Of a stretch of DNA of 64,000 nucleotides, positions 45,927-55,274 are shown one piece after another. Source of the stretch: Acidovorax temperans (GTDB taxonomy: Bacteria > Pseudomonadota > Gammaproteobacteria > Burkholderiales > Burkholderiaceae_C). The stretch covers positions 186,001-250,000 of the forward strand of contig NZ_VFPV01000002.1 in NCBI RefSeq assembly GCF_006716905.1. Direction: 5' to 3'. Under the pieces are notes generated by a model that was not told the DNA's origin, searched no databases, and saw only the letters and a program-made list of their open reading frames with translations. Numbering within the stretch: position 1 is the first letter of the stretch; each line of letters starts with the position of its first letter. Both the position numbers and the translations under genes were made by a program.

Positions 45927-46967
45927 ATGGCCCTGATGGACTTCATCAAGAAGCAGTTCATTGACGTCATCCAGTGGACGGAAGACAGCGACGGCACGCT
46001 GGCCTGGCGCTTCCCCATGGCGGGCATGGAAATCCAGAACGGCGGCACGCTGGTGGTGCGCGAGTCGCAAATGGCCGTGTTCGTGAATGAGGGCAAGGTG
46101 GCCGACGTGTTTGGCCCCGGCACCTACAAGCTCACCACGCAGACGCTGCCGGTACTGACCTATCTGAAGAACTGGGACAAGCTCTTCGAGTCCCCCTTCA
46201 AGAGCGACGTGTACTTCTTTAGCACGCGCCAGCAGATCGACCAGAAGTGGGGCACCCCTCAGCCCATCACCATCCGCGACAAAGACTTTGGTGCGGTGCG
46301 CCTGCGCGCCTTCGGCAACTACGCCTTCCGCATTGCCGACCCCAAGCTGTTCCACACCGAAATCTCCGGCACCCGCGAGTCCTACACCGTGGCCGAGGTG
46401 GACGGGCAGCTGCGCGGCCTGGTGCTGCAAAACATCAGCAACGCCATCGCCAGCAGCGGCCTGCCGTTCCTGGACCTGGCCGCCAACCAGATCGCCTTTG
46501 CCAACGCCCTGGCGCAAGAACTGCAACCGGCCTTTGCCAAGATCGGGCTGCTGCTCGAAGCCATGACGGTGCAAAACGTCTCGCTGCCCGAGGAGCTGCA
46601 AAAGATCCTCGACCAGAAGATCGGCATGGGCATGGTCGGCAACGACATGGGCAAGTTCATGCAGTACCAGACGGCGCAGGCCATTCCCAAGTTCGCCGAA
46701 GGCGCGGGCAATGGCGGCGGCGTGGCGGGTGATGCCATGGGCTTGGGCGCGGGCGTTGCCCTGGGCCAGGTGCTGGCGCAAAACCTGCAGCAAGGCCTGC
46801 AGGGCGGCGCTGCCCAGGCGGCCCCCGCTGCAGCGGCCCCGGTGGGCGTGCGGCCCGACGAAGTCATGGCAACGCTGGAGAAGCTGGCCGACCTCAAGGC
46901 CAAGGGCATCCTCACCCAGGAAGAGTTCGACACCAAGAAGGCAGAGCTGCTGAAGAAGCTGGTCTGA
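45927..46967 (+). CDS. SPFH-domain protein with C-terminal SHOCT-type motif (YdjI-like)
   Basis: A 346-residue SPFH/band-7 protein (MALMDFIKKQFIDVIQWTED; GTLAWRFPMAGMEIQNGGTL). The C-terminal ~40 residues after a Gly/Ala/Gln-rich linker form a short helical hairpin (LEKLADLKAKGILTQEEFDT), a SHOCT motif. Such proteins are linked to membrane stress and PspA-like systems. Together with DUF4178 and DUF350 genes downstream it defines a recurrent cluster. A strong AAGGGAGAAG precedes the ATG. Confidence 0.88.
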   Translation: MALMDFIKKQFIDVIQWTEDSDGTLAWRFPMAGMEIQNGGTLVVRESQMAVFVNEGKVADVFGPGTYKLTTQTLPVLTYLKNWDKLFESPFKSDVYFFSTRQQIDQKWGTPQPITIRDKDFGAVRLRAFGNYAFRIADPKLFHTEISGTRESYTVAEVDGQLRGLVLQNISNAIASSGLPFLDLAANQIAFANALAQELQPAFAKIGLLLEAMTVQNVSLPEELQKILDQKIGMGMVGNDMGKFMQYQTAQAIPKFAEGAGNGGGVAGDAMGLGAGVALGQVLAQNLQQGLQGGAAQAAPAAAAPVGVRPDEVMATLEKLADLKAKGILTQEEFDTKKAELLKKLV

Positions 46968-46980
46968 CCGGATCTTGATT

Positions 46981-47040
46981 GCTATTGAATCAATAGCTAC
47001 TAGCGCTTGATGCATAAGGGCTGGAGGCATATTTTGCCTT
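46981..47040 (-). repeat. Dispersed palindromic repeat (SPFH / DUF4178 gap)
   Basis: Inverted orientation: GAATCAATAGCTACTAGCGC, TTGATGCATAAGGGCTGGAG, GCATATTTTGCC. One stem arm is eroded. Confidence 0.75.
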
Positions 47041-47084
47041 CAGCCCTTGTTCGCAAGTGAAGCCTTCTTGCCCACTGCCTTCCC

Positions 47085-48599
47085 ATGGCCACAGACCCCA
47101 CCCAGCGCGCCTACCGCGCACCCTGCCCCGGCTGTGGCGCGCCGGTGGAATTCAAAAGCGCCCAGTCCACCCATGCCGTGTGCGGCTACTGCCAAAGCAC
47201 GGTGGTGCGCAGCGGCGACGTGCTCACGCGCCTGGGCAAGATGGCCGAGCTGTTCGACGACCACAGCCCGCTGCAGCTTTTTGCCAGTGGGCGCATCACC
47301 CTCGATGGCAAAGAGCAGCCCTTCACCCTGATCGGCCGCCTGCAGTTCAAAAGCGACGCAGGCGTGTGGACGGAGTGGGTGGCCTTTCTGGAAGACGGCA
47401 GCACCGCCAGCCTGGGGGAAGACAACGGCGCCTACGTCTTCACCCGCAAGATCGACCCCGGCCGCGAGCTGCCCGAAGCCAGCCGCTTTCGCCTGGGGGC
47501 CACCACCGCCATCAACGGCAAGAGCTACAGCGTTGCCTACAGCGGCAGTGCGCAACTGGTGTCGGCCCAGGGCGAACTGCCCCAACTGCCGCCGCTGGGC
47601 CAACCGTTTGACATGGTGGAGCTGCGCGGCGCCGATGGCGAGGTGCTCAGCATCGACTACGGCCATACCCCGCCCAGCGTGGAGCGGGGGCGCTCGGTGC
47701 TGCTGGAAGACCTCAAGCTGCAGGGCCTCAAAGACGAATCGGCCAAGGAAGAAAAAGGCCGGCAGTTCAACTGCCCGCATTGCGGCGCACCGGTGCAGGT
47801 GCAGCTGTCCACCACCAAAAGCCTCACCTGCGGCTCGTGCAACAGCCTGATTGATCTGAACAGCGGCGTGGGCGGCGAGTTGCGCGCCGCCGTGCAAGAC
47901 GAGCCCGTGCAGCCCCTCATCCCCCTGGGCAGCAAGGGCCAGTTGCAGGGCGTGCACTGGCAGGTGGTGGGCTTCCAGCACCGCATGGGCGTGGAGCCTG
48001 GCGACGACGAGCACTTTGGCTGGAGCGAGTACCTGCTCTACAACCAGAAGCGTGGCTTTGCCTTCCTGGTCGATTCCGAAGAAGGCTGGAGCATGGTGCG
48101 CCCCACCACCGGCGCGCCCCAGCTCTCGTCCAACGGGCGCACCGCCACGTACATGGGCACCAAGTACGAGCTCAAATACAGCTACGAGGCCGAAACCACC
48201 TACGTGCTGGGCGAGTTCTACTGGCAGGTGAGCCGGGGGCAGAAGACCAGCAACCGCGACTTTGGCAGCAGCAAGGGCGTGCTCTCGCTGGAGCAAAGCG
48301 CCAACGAAATCACCTGGTCGTCGGGCGACAAGCTCAGCAGCGACACGGTGGCCAAGGCTTTCAAGCTCGATGACAAGAAAGACGTGCTGCAGCGCGACGA
48401 CCCCGGCCCCTTCGTGGCCAAGTCGGGCATGGGCTGCGGCACCATCATCCTGATCGCAGTGGTCATCATCTTCCTGCTCATCATCCTCAGCCGCTGCTCC
48501 AGTTGCGACCCGCGGGTGGAGAACTGCTCGTCCAGTTCCAGCTACCGCAGCTCGGGTGGCTCGTACGGCGGCTACTCCTCGGGTGGCGGCCACAAGTGA
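47085..48599 (+). CDS. DUF4178 zinc-ribbon membrane protein
   Basis: A 504-residue protein with two zinc ribbons: CPGCGAPVEF with CGYCQS near the N-terminus and CPHCGAPVQV with CGSCNS near residue 230. DUF4178 modules follow each. A single membrane helix (GTIILIAVVIIFLLIILSRC) near residue 450 precedes a Ser/Gly/Tyr-rich tail. The biochemical function is unknown; its neighbours suggest a membrane-stress or polyamine-related role. Confidence 0.85.
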   Translation: MATDPTQRAYRAPCPGCGAPVEFKSAQSTHAVCGYCQSTVVRSGDVLTRLGKMAELFDDHSPLQLFASGRITLDGKEQPFTLIGRLQFKSDAGVWTEWVAFLEDGSTASLGEDNGAYVFTRKIDPGRELPEASRFRLGATTAINGKSYSVAYSGSAQLVSAQGELPQLPPLGQPFDMVELRGADGEVLSIDYGHTPPSVERGRSVLLEDLKLQGLKDESAKEEKGRQFNCPHCGAPVQVQLSTTKSLTCGSCNSLIDLNSGVGGELRAAVQDEPVQPLIPLGSKGQLQGVHWQVVGFQHRMGVEPGDDEHFGWSEYLLYNQKRGFAFLVDSEEGWSMVRPTTGAPQLSSNGRTATYMGTKYELKYSYEAETTYVLGEFYWQVSRGQKTSNRDFGSSKGVLSLEQSANEITWSSGDKLSSDTVAKAFKLDDKKDVLQRDDPGPFVAKSGMGCGTIILIAVVIIFLLIILSRCSSCDPRVENCSSSSSYRSSGGSYGGYSSGGGHK

Positions 48600-48644
48600 C
48601 ATCGCAATGACATCGAAACAACCCGAATTTCACCGGAGAACCGC

Positions 48645-48866
48645 ATGACCAAATTCGAATGGCTTCACCCCCTGTCCATCGGCGGCACATTGCTCTATGC
48701 CCTGATGGGCATCATCATCTTCTGGGCGGCCTTCATCATCATCGACAAGATCACGCCCTACGACCTGTGGCGCGAGATTGTGGAAAAGCAGAACAAGGCC
48801 CTGGGCATGGTCGTGGCTGCGATGTGCCTGGGCATCAGCATCATCGTGGCGGCGGCCATTCATTGA
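48645..48866 (+). CDS. DUF350 (YjfL-type) small membrane protein
   Basis: A 73-residue protein with two helices (GGTLLYALMGIIIFWAAFII and ALGMVVAAMCLGISIIVAAA) around DKITPYDLWREIVEKQNKA, the DUF350 signature. It usually accompanies DUF4178 and membrane spermidine-synthase genes. Here the latter is 6.4 kb away, beyond the restriction island. Confidence 0.88.
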   Translation: MTKFEWLHPLSIGGTLLYALMGIIIFWAAFIIIDKITPYDLWREIVEKQNKALGMVVAAMCLGISIIVAAAIH

Positions 48867-48976
48867 CGCTGTTTACGTCTGGCACTGCTTGGCGGGCAGC
48901 CCAGCAGTGCCGCCTTGGCGTGTAAAAATCCGAGCCCTTGGCCCCCCGGGGCCTGCCTCTCTGAGACCCACCCCGC

Positions 48977-50689
48977 ATGCCCACCCTTGACTGGCTCCAC
49001 CGCGCAGCCGCTTTCTCTGTTGCCGACCAAGTGCCCTACCGCCTGCTGGAGACCGTGTCGCACCACGGCAGCAGCAGCCCTGACAAGAGCACCGACAACC
49101 TGCTCATCCACGGCGACAACCTCGAAGCCCTCAAGGCCCTCATGCCCTTCTACCGGGGCCGCATCAAGTGCATCTTTATCGACCCGCCCTACAACACCCA
49201 AAGCGCGTTTGAGCACTACGACGACAAGCTGGAACACAGCCAGTGGCTCAGCATGATGCTGCCCCGGCTGGAGCTGCTGCGGGACTTGCTGAGTGAGGAC
49301 GGGTCGATCTGGGTGACCATTGACGACAACGAGGCGCACTACCTCAAGGTGTTGATGGATGAGGTGTTTGGGCGGGGGAATTTTGTGGCCACCATGGTGT
49401 GGGAAAAGAGAACTACTCGTGAAAACAGGAGGGTGTTTTCTTTCAATCACGACTTCGTTCTGGTCTACGGAAAAAGCAAAGCAGCCTTTGAGGCCACTAG
49501 GAACCCGCTGCCTCTAAGTGATGAGGTACTGAGTCGCTACAAGAATCCTGATAACGACCCGCGCGGACCTTGGCAGTCAATTTCTGCAAATGCGCAAGCT
49601 GGGCATGCAACTGCTTCGCAGTTCTACACACTGGTTGCGCCGAACAGCAAAGCGCATGAACCACCCCGAGGAACATGTTGGAGGTACAACAAGGAAAAGA
49701 TGCAGCAAGAAATTGCTGCGGGAAACATTTGGTTTGGTAAAGACGGCAATGGAGTTCCGCGAATAAAGAAGTTCTTAAAAGCAGGAGAAGAAGGCGGACT
49801 CACGCCTGAAACCATTTGGAAAGCCGATGCGGTAGGAACGAATGATGAAGCGAAGAAAGGCATCATGGAGTTGCTGCATGACGTTGCAGTCTTCGGCACC
49901 CCCAAGCCCGAACGCCTGATCCAACGCATCCTCCACATCGCCACCAACCCCGGCGACCTCGTCCTCGACAGCTTCCTAGGCTCCGGCACCACCGCCGCCG
50001 TGGCGCACAAGATGGGTCGGCGCTGGATCGGCATCGAGATGGGCGATCACGCCCTCACCCACTGCCTGCCGCGCCTGCAAAAGGTGGTGGCGGGCGAGCA
50101 GGGTGGCATCAGCGCGGCGGTGGGCTGGGGCCAGAGCAAGGACGGCCAGCCGTTTGACGGCGGCGGCTTTCGCCTGGCGCGGCTGGGGGCGCCGGTGTTT
50201 GGGGCCGACGGCAGCATTGACCCCGGCGTGCGCTTTGCCACGCTGGCGGCCTACATCTGGCAGCAGGAAACGGCCACCGCGTGGGACGCAGCGCGGGGCA
50301 CACCCGGCACGCCGTACCTGGGCACACACTCTGTTTTTGATAGCTACTCACGCTTGATGGACGGGCGCCAGGGGCCAATTTCGCTTGAAACTTCGGGCGG
50401 CGATGGAGAAGCAGGAACCGCGCCCACCACCGAGCCCCCAGCCCCCACCCTGCGCAGCCGCACGGCCTACTACCTGCTGTTCAACGGCATCCTGGGCGAC
50501 AAGCGCCCGGCGGGCGGCAATGTGCTCACGCACGCGGTGTTGCAGTCCTTGCTGCAACTGCACGCCGCCACGCCCCACCCCGACGCGCTGCTGGTGGTCT
50601 ACGGCGAGGCCTGCCGCCTGGGCGCCGCCCGGCTGGCGCAGGCCAACGTGGTGTTCAAGCACATTCCGTATGACGTGAAGGCGCGGTGA
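48977..50689 (+). CDS. mod: Type III restriction-modification system, Mod methyltransferase
   Basis: N6-adenine DNA methyltransferase and specificity subunit, 570 residues. Motif IV DPPYNT is at 69-74 and motif I FLGSGTT near 332, the motif order of beta-class enzymes used by Type III systems. Between them lies the target-recognition region. The stretch 49395-49890 is much less GC-rich than both flanks and its codon use is different, so the recognition region looks exchanged. A palindromic-repeat copy lies in frame near the C-terminus. Its stop is followed 3 bp later by the next ATG. Confidence 0.93.
   Translation: MPTLDWLHRAAAFSVADQVPYRLLETVSHHGSSSPDKSTDNLLIHGDNLEALKALMPFYRGRIKCIFIDPPYNTQSAFEHYDDKLEHSQWLSMMLPRLELLRDLLSEDGSIWVTIDDNEAHYLKVLMDEVFGRGNFVATMVWEKRTTRENRRVFSFNHDFVLVYGKSKAAFEATRNPLPLSDEVLSRYKNPDNDPRGPWQSISANAQAGHATASQFYTLVAPNSKAHEPPRGTCWRYNKEKMQQEIAAGNIWFGKDGNGVPRIKKFLKAGEEGGLTPETIWKADAVGTNDEAKKGIMELLHDVAVFGTPKPERLIQRILHIATNPGDLVLDSFLGSGTTAAVAHKMGRRWIGIEMGDHALTHCLPRLQKVVAGEQGGISAAVGWGQSKDGQPFDGGGFRLARLGAPVFGADGSIDPGVRFATLAAYIWQQETATAWDAARGTPGTPYLGTHSVFDSYSRLMDGRQGPISLETSGGDGEAGTAPTTEPPAPTLRSRTAYYLLFNGILGDKRPAGGNVLTHAVLQSLLQLHAATPHPDALLVVYGEACRLGAARLAQANVVFKHIPYDVKAR
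50332..50392 (-). repeat. Palindromic repeat inside mod
   Basis: TTTTTGATAGCTACTCACGC, TTGATGGACGGGCGCCAGGG, GCCAATTTCGCTTGAAAC: inverted orientation, in frame, encoding SVFDSYSRLMDGRQGPISLE. It lies between the methyltransferase core and the C-terminal segment. Confidence 0.7.
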
Positions 50690-50692
50690 GTG

Positions 50693-52378
50693 ATGACCGA
50701 GCCCTACACCATGACTGCCCGTGAACTGCAGGCCTGGCTGCGTGCGGGGTTTCCCAAAGAGAACGAGCGCTACGAGTGGAAGGAGTGGCGCAGCCTCAAG
50801 TCGAATATTTCGGGCCGCAAGGGAGAGGATCTGGTGTCGTACGTTTCGGCACTGGCCAATATGGACGGCGGCTGCATCGTCATTGGGGTGCAAGACGGCA
50901 CTTTGGCGGTGACGGGTATTCAGGAGTTTGCGGACTACACGGCGGACAACGTGGTGCACCGCGTGCTGGGCAAAACGCCGGGCCTGCCGTCAATGGGGCT
51001 GCGGGTGCAGGAGCTGCGCGCCAGCGACACGGGTGCGGTGGTGTGGCTGGTGCACGTGCCGCGCCACGCCCCGCGCGAGCTGGTGCTGGCGCACGACCAA
51101 GCCTGGCAGCGCGATGGCGATAGCCTGACGGGCCTGCGCGAAGACCGGCGCCGGGCGATCTTGCTGGAGCCTCTGGCGGGCGAGGACTGGAGTGCGGTGC
51201 TGGTGCCGCAGGCGACGCTGGAGGATTTGGATGTTGCCGCGATTGCCAAGGCACGCGAGAAATATGCGGAAAGGCACCAGCGTGAACCTTGGGCCGACCA
51301 GATACCGCACTGGAGCGCAGAGAAGCTGCTCGACAAGATTGGCCTGACCCTCCATGGCCGCATCACGCGCGCCTGCATGTTGCTGTTGGGCAATCCTGAG
51401 AGCGCCAGCGCATTTCTATCGCCCCATCCGGCAGAAATCACCTGGAAGGTAGCGGCGGAGCGTGTGGCCGAGCATTTTCATCCCCCGTTTTTGTTGACCA
51501 CCACCGACGTGGCGCTGCGGATACGCAACCCCAACATCAAACTATTTCCGGCCAATGAGTTGCTGGCGGTCACCCTGCCTCGCTATGACACTAACAAAGT
51601 GCTGCTGGAGGGCCTGCACAACTGCCTGGCACATCAGGACTATGCGCAGTGCGGGCGCATCGTGGTGGAAGAGTCCGCCGGGTTGGTTCGGATGATTAAC
51701 CTGGGTGGTTTTTTTGATGGCCAGCCCGAGGACTACGCCAGTGGAACACGCACCCCAGGGCGCTACCGCAATGACCGGCTAGCCAAGGCCATGGCCGAGG
51801 TGGGCATGATCGACAAGGTGGGCTTTGGCATCCATGACATGGTGCAGGCGCAGCGGCGGCGGTTTTTGCCGTTGCCCGATTACGAGGGTTCATCGCTCCT
51901 GCGCACCGTTTTTAATATTTATGGGCAGGAAATTGATGAGAACTACAGCCATTGGCTGATGGAGCGAACCGATCTCCCGATCGAGCACGTGCTTTGGCTG
52001 GACAGGTTGCAAAAGAAGCTAAGGCTTGATGCCGCACAAGTGGCCGAGTTGCGCCGCGCGGGGTTGATTGAGGGCCGCAGCCCAAAGCTGCACATTTCAG
52101 CGCAGATGGCTGTGGCCACTGAGCAGGAGGTGGCGTACCTCAATCACAAGGGACTCGATTCCAAGCACTACAAGGGCTTGGTACTGGGACTGTTGGCGTT
52201 GGGGCCACAACCCAGAGCCAAGATCAATGCCATGTTGTTGCCCAAATTACCCGCCGCCATCGCGCTAAGCAGCCAGAAGACGTTCATCAAAAATCTTCTG
52301 CAAGACATGGTGCGTGAGCAGTTGATAGAAAACGCTGGCGGCGCCACGCAAGCGGCGCTTTGGCGGCTAAAGCGATGA
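50693..52378 (+). CDS. AlbA/Schlafen-type putative DNA-binding ATPase of the restriction island
   Basis: A 561-residue protein of the COG2865 type. The N-terminal AlbA_2 domain shows ENERYEWKEWRSLKSNISGR then SALANMDGGCIVIGVQDG. A GHKL ATPase-like domain follows (EGLHNCLAHQDYAQCGRIVV, MIDKVGFGIHDM), and the C-terminus has winged-helix-like segments (RLDAAQVAELRRAGLIEGRS). Family members have been called transcriptional regulators. Located between mod and res, it could regulate the system or act as a third defence component. I chose the ATG at 50693. Confidence 0.8.
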   Translation: MTEPYTMTARELQAWLRAGFPKENERYEWKEWRSLKSNISGRKGEDLVSYVSALANMDGGCIVIGVQDGTLAVTGIQEFADYTADNVVHRVLGKTPGLPSMGLRVQELRASDTGAVVWLVHVPRHAPRELVLAHDQAWQRDGDSLTGLREDRRRAILLEPLAGEDWSAVLVPQATLEDLDVAAIAKAREKYAERHQREPWADQIPHWSAEKLLDKIGLTLHGRITRACMLLLGNPESASAFLSPHPAEITWKVAAERVAEHFHPPFLLTTTDVALRIRNPNIKLFPANELLAVTLPRYDTNKVLLEGLHNCLAHQDYAQCGRIVVEESAGLVRMINLGGFFDGQPEDYASGTRTPGRYRNDRLAKAMAEVGMIDKVGFGIHDMVQAQRRRFLPLPDYEGSSLLRTVFNIYGQEIDENYSHWLMERTDLPIEHVLWLDRLQKKLRLDAAQVAELRRAGLIEGRSPKLHISAQMAVATEQEVAYLNHKGLDSKHYKGLVLGLLALGPQPRAKINAMLLPKLPAAIALSSQKTFIKNLLQDMVREQLIENAGGATQAALWRLKR

Positions 52379-52397
52379 GAGGCATTGGCTCGCGCCG

Positions 52398-52524
52398 ATT
52401 GGATAGTCGCCAATCCAAGCACGGCGTTTATCCAATCCCTAAGCCAATCCATTCAAAAAACACTATATATGTCAACAGCTTACATTGGATAGATAGAGCT
52501 TTCTTTTGCGCATTTCTATCCAAT
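52398..52524. promoter_or_regulatory. Two inverted ATTGGATA/TATCCAAT pairs before res
   Basis: ATTGGATA at 52398-52405 and 52484-52491; TATCCAAT at 52429-52436 and 52517-52524. Start-to-start spacing within a pair is 31 and 33 bp, and two further partial CAATCC sites lie between. The region is AT-rich and includes CACTATATATG, a possible promoter. It looks like a double operator controlling res. Confidence 0.55.
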
Positions 52525-52535
52525 CGTCGATTGTC

Positions 52536-55274
52536 ATGACCGCCCTCACCCTCAAGTCCTACCAGCAATCGGCCCTGGACGCCCTGGCCACCTATGCCCG
52601 CGCCGCACGCATCCAGGGCCCGGCAGCGGCCTTTGCCCAGCACGCGGGCCGCGCCTACAACGCCGATGCCTTTGGCCCCGATGTGCCCTGCGTGTGCCTG
52701 CGCATCCCCACCGGCGGGGGCAAGACGGTGCTGGCCGCGCACGCGGTGCCGCTGCTGGCCACCGAATGGCGCGGCACCGATGCGCCCGTGGCCGTGTGGC
52801 TGGTGCCCAGCGACACCATCCGCACCCAGACCCTCAAGGCGCTGCAAACCAGCGGCCACCCCTACCGCGAGGCACTGGAGGCGGTGTATGGCCTGGGCTT
52901 GCGCGTGTGCTCGCTGGACGATGTGGCCCAGGTGCCCGCGCCGCAGTGGGGGCGGCAGGCCGTGGTGATTGTGGTGGCCACCATCCAGAGCTTTCGCATC
53001 GACGACGCGGGGCAGCGCAATGTGTACAGCTTTACCGAGGCGTTTGAGCCGCACTTCAAATACGCGCTGGCGCAGGGCAAGGGCGCTGAGGGCGGGCGCG
53101 ACCTGGCCTGCCTGCACGCGCTGCCCGACGCGGTGGTGACGCCCGAGGACGTGGCGCAAGACCCCACCGGCATCCTGGCCGGCTTTGTGGGCCAGCCGCG
53201 CTGGAGCCTGGCCAACTGGCTGGCGCTGCACCGGCCCATCGTCATCGTGGACGAGGCGCACAACACCAAGACGGACAAGAGCTTTACGGCGCTGCAGCGG
53301 CTGAACCCCTCGTGCATTCTGGAGCTCACGGCCACGCCGATTGAGGCGCGCACCAATGTGCTCTACCACGTGAGCGCGCAAGAGCTGGCGGCCGAGAACA
53401 TGATCAAGTTGCCCATTGTGCTGGCCGAGCACCCCGAGGGCTGGCCCGCCGCCGTGTTTGGCGCGGTGCAGACGCAGCGCAAGCTGGAAGCCGAGGCACT
53501 GAAGGACGAGGCCGAGGGCCACGGCTATGTGCGGCCCATCGTGCTGTTTCAGGCGCAGAACGTGGGCGACGAGATGCCGCCCGAGAAACTGCGCAGCTAC
53601 CTCATCAATGAACTGAAGCTGCCTGAGGCGCAGGTGGTAGTGGCCACCGGCACCACGCGCGGGCTGGAAGACCTGGACCTGGCGGCGCGCGATTGCCCGG
53701 TGCGCTTCATCATCACCGTGCAGGCCCTGCGCGAGGGCTGGGACTGCCCCTTTGCCTACGTGCTGTGCAGCCTGCAAAAGCTGACCAGCGCCACGGCCGT
53801 GGAGCAACTGCTGGGCCGTGTGCTGCGCATGCCGTATGCCCAGCGGCGCGGGCGCGAGGCACTGAACCGGGCCTATGCCCATGTGTGCGCGGCAGAGTTT
53901 TCGGCCGCCGCCCACGCGCTGGCCGACCGGCTGATCCACCACATGGGCTTTGAGGCGCTGGATGTGGCGTCGATGATTGCCCAGCCCGCCACGCTGCCGC
54001 TGTTTGGCGGTGATGATTTGGAGTCAAATGTGCCGCCAGCGCTTGTACATCAAGCGCTAATAGCTACTAATTTTGAAGCACTGCAGGCCACACCCGAGCT
54101 GCTGGCGCTGCCCGGCGTGCAGGTCAAGACCATTGCCGGGGCGCAGCAGGTGGTGGTGGCCGGGCACATTGGTGCAGACACTGAGGCGCTGATGCTGGCG
54201 CAGGTGCGCGGCCCCAAAAAGCAGGAACAACTGCGCGAGCAGGTGGCCCAGCACAACGCGCTGGTGGCTGCGCAGCTGGCGCCCGCCGCGCGCGGTGTGC
54301 CGTTTGCGCCGCTGCCCACGCTGGCCTACCGCGAAGATGCCCAGGCCCCTTTGTGGCCGCTGGAGCGCGAGGCCGTGCTCGAAGCGGTGGAGCTGGACTT
54401 GCTCACGCCGCAGGCAGTGCAGCTGCCGGGCTTTCATGTGGCGCAAGAGTCTGATGTGTTCGAGATCAGCCTGAGCGCCGAGGCCCGCGTCACACTGCGC
54501 CGCACCGACGTGGACCAAATGGCCATGGACTACGGCAGCAGCTCCATCAGCGCCGACGACCTGGTGCGCTGGCTGGACCAGTCGCTCTTCAAGCAACTGC
54601 ACGAGCTGACGCAGAGCCAGCGCCGTGCCTACCTGGCGGCGGTGGTGAACGACCAGTTGCACCGCTGCGGTGTGCCGCTGGTGGTGCTGGCGCAGGCGCG
54701 CTTTCAGCTGGCGCAAAGCATCACTACGCACTTTGGTGACCTGCGCGACGCCGCCGCCAAGCAGCAGTTTCGGCAACTGGTGCTGCAGGCGGGCAGCCAG
54801 GGCGCCTGGCTGGTGGAGCCCGACTGGGCGCACCCGCATGTGTTTGAACCGGGGCGCTACCCCGCGCCCGTGCTGTCGCGCTACGCGGGTCGCTACCAGT
54901 TTGGCAAGCACTACTTTCCGGTGCTGGCTGATTTGAAGGACGGCGGGGAAGAGTTTGTTTGCGCGCAGCTGCTGGACAGGCACCCGCAAGTCAAACATTG
55001 GGTGCGCAACCTGGACACGGCCCCCTGCGGCTTTGGCCTGCCTACTTCGCGCGGGCGCTTTTACGCCGACTTCGTGGCCGAGCTGGTGGATGGCCGCGTG
55101 GCCTTGCTTGAATACAAAGGCGCGCATTTGCAGAACGACCCGTATGAGATTGAAAAGAGCCAGGTGGGTGCGCTGTGGGCGCAAACCAGTGGTGGGCGTG
55201 CAGTGTTCGGCTGGCTGACCAAGCAGCAGGATGGCAAAACCTTGGCGCAGCAATTGGACGCGGTGCTGGCATGA
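52536..55274 (+). CDS. res: Type III restriction enzyme, Res subunit
   Basis: A 912-residue SF2 helicase-nuclease. Walker A PTGGGKTVLAA near residue 57, DEAH box VDEAHNTKTDKS near 238, motif VI LLGRVLRMPYAQRRGRE near 426, and a C-terminal PD-(D/E)xK nuclease (FYADFVAELVDGRVALLEYK) near 845. The ATG at 52536 (MTALTLKSYQQ) is preferred. A copy of the palindromic repeat is in frame around residue 500. The stop overlaps the next gene's ATG (ATGA). Confidence 0.92.
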   Translation: MTALTLKSYQQSALDALATYARAARIQGPAAAFAQHAGRAYNADAFGPDVPCVCLRIPTGGGKTVLAAHAVPLLATEWRGTDAPVAVWLVPSDTIRTQTLKALQTSGHPYREALEAVYGLGLRVCSLDDVAQVPAPQWGRQAVVIVVATIQSFRIDDAGQRNVYSFTEAFEPHFKYALAQGKGAEGGRDLACLHALPDAVVTPEDVAQDPTGILAGFVGQPRWSLANWLALHRPIVIVDEAHNTKTDKSFTALQRLNPSCILELTATPIEARTNVLYHVSAQELAAENMIKLPIVLAEHPEGWPAAVFGAVQTQRKLEAEALKDEAEGHGYVRPIVLFQAQNVGDEMPPEKLRSYLINELKLPEAQVVVATGTTRGLEDLDLAARDCPVRFIITVQALREGWDCPFAYVLCSLQKLTSATAVEQLLGRVLRMPYAQRRGREALNRAYAHVCAAEFSAAAHALADRLIHHMGFEALDVASMIAQPATLPLFGGDDLESNVPPALVHQALIATNFEALQATPELLALPGVQVKTIAGAQQVVVAGHIGADTEALMLAQVRGPKKQEQLREQVAQHNALVAAQLAPAARGVPFAPLPTLAYREDAQAPLWPLEREAVLEAVELDLLTPQAVQLPGFHVAQESDVFEISLSAEARVTLRRTDVDQMAMDYGSSSISADDLVRWLDQSLFKQLHELTQSQRRAYLAAVVNDQLHRCGVPLVVLAQARFQLAQSITTHFGDLRDAAAKQQFRQLVLQAGSQGAWLVEPDWAHPHVFEPGRYPAPVLSRYAGRYQFGKHYFPVLADLKDGGEEFVCAQLLDRHPQVKHWVRNLDTAPCGFGLPTSRGRFYADFVAELVDGRVALLEYKGAHLQNDPYEIEKSQVGALWAQTSGGRAVFGWLTKQQDGKTLAQQLDAVLA
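54020..54080 (+). repeat. Palindromic repeat inside res
   Basis: GGAGTCAAATGTGCCGCCAG, CGCTTGTACATCAAGCGCTA, ATAGCTACTAATTTTGAAG. The CGCTTG/CAAGCG stem is intact. In frame it encodes ESNVPPALVHQALIATNFEA, similar to the peptide of the copy at 62315. Confidence 0.85.

Noticed and set aside
48977..50689. Phase variation of mod by simple repeats
   Set aside because: No homopolymer or short tandem repeat long enough to slip was seen in the gene or just before it.
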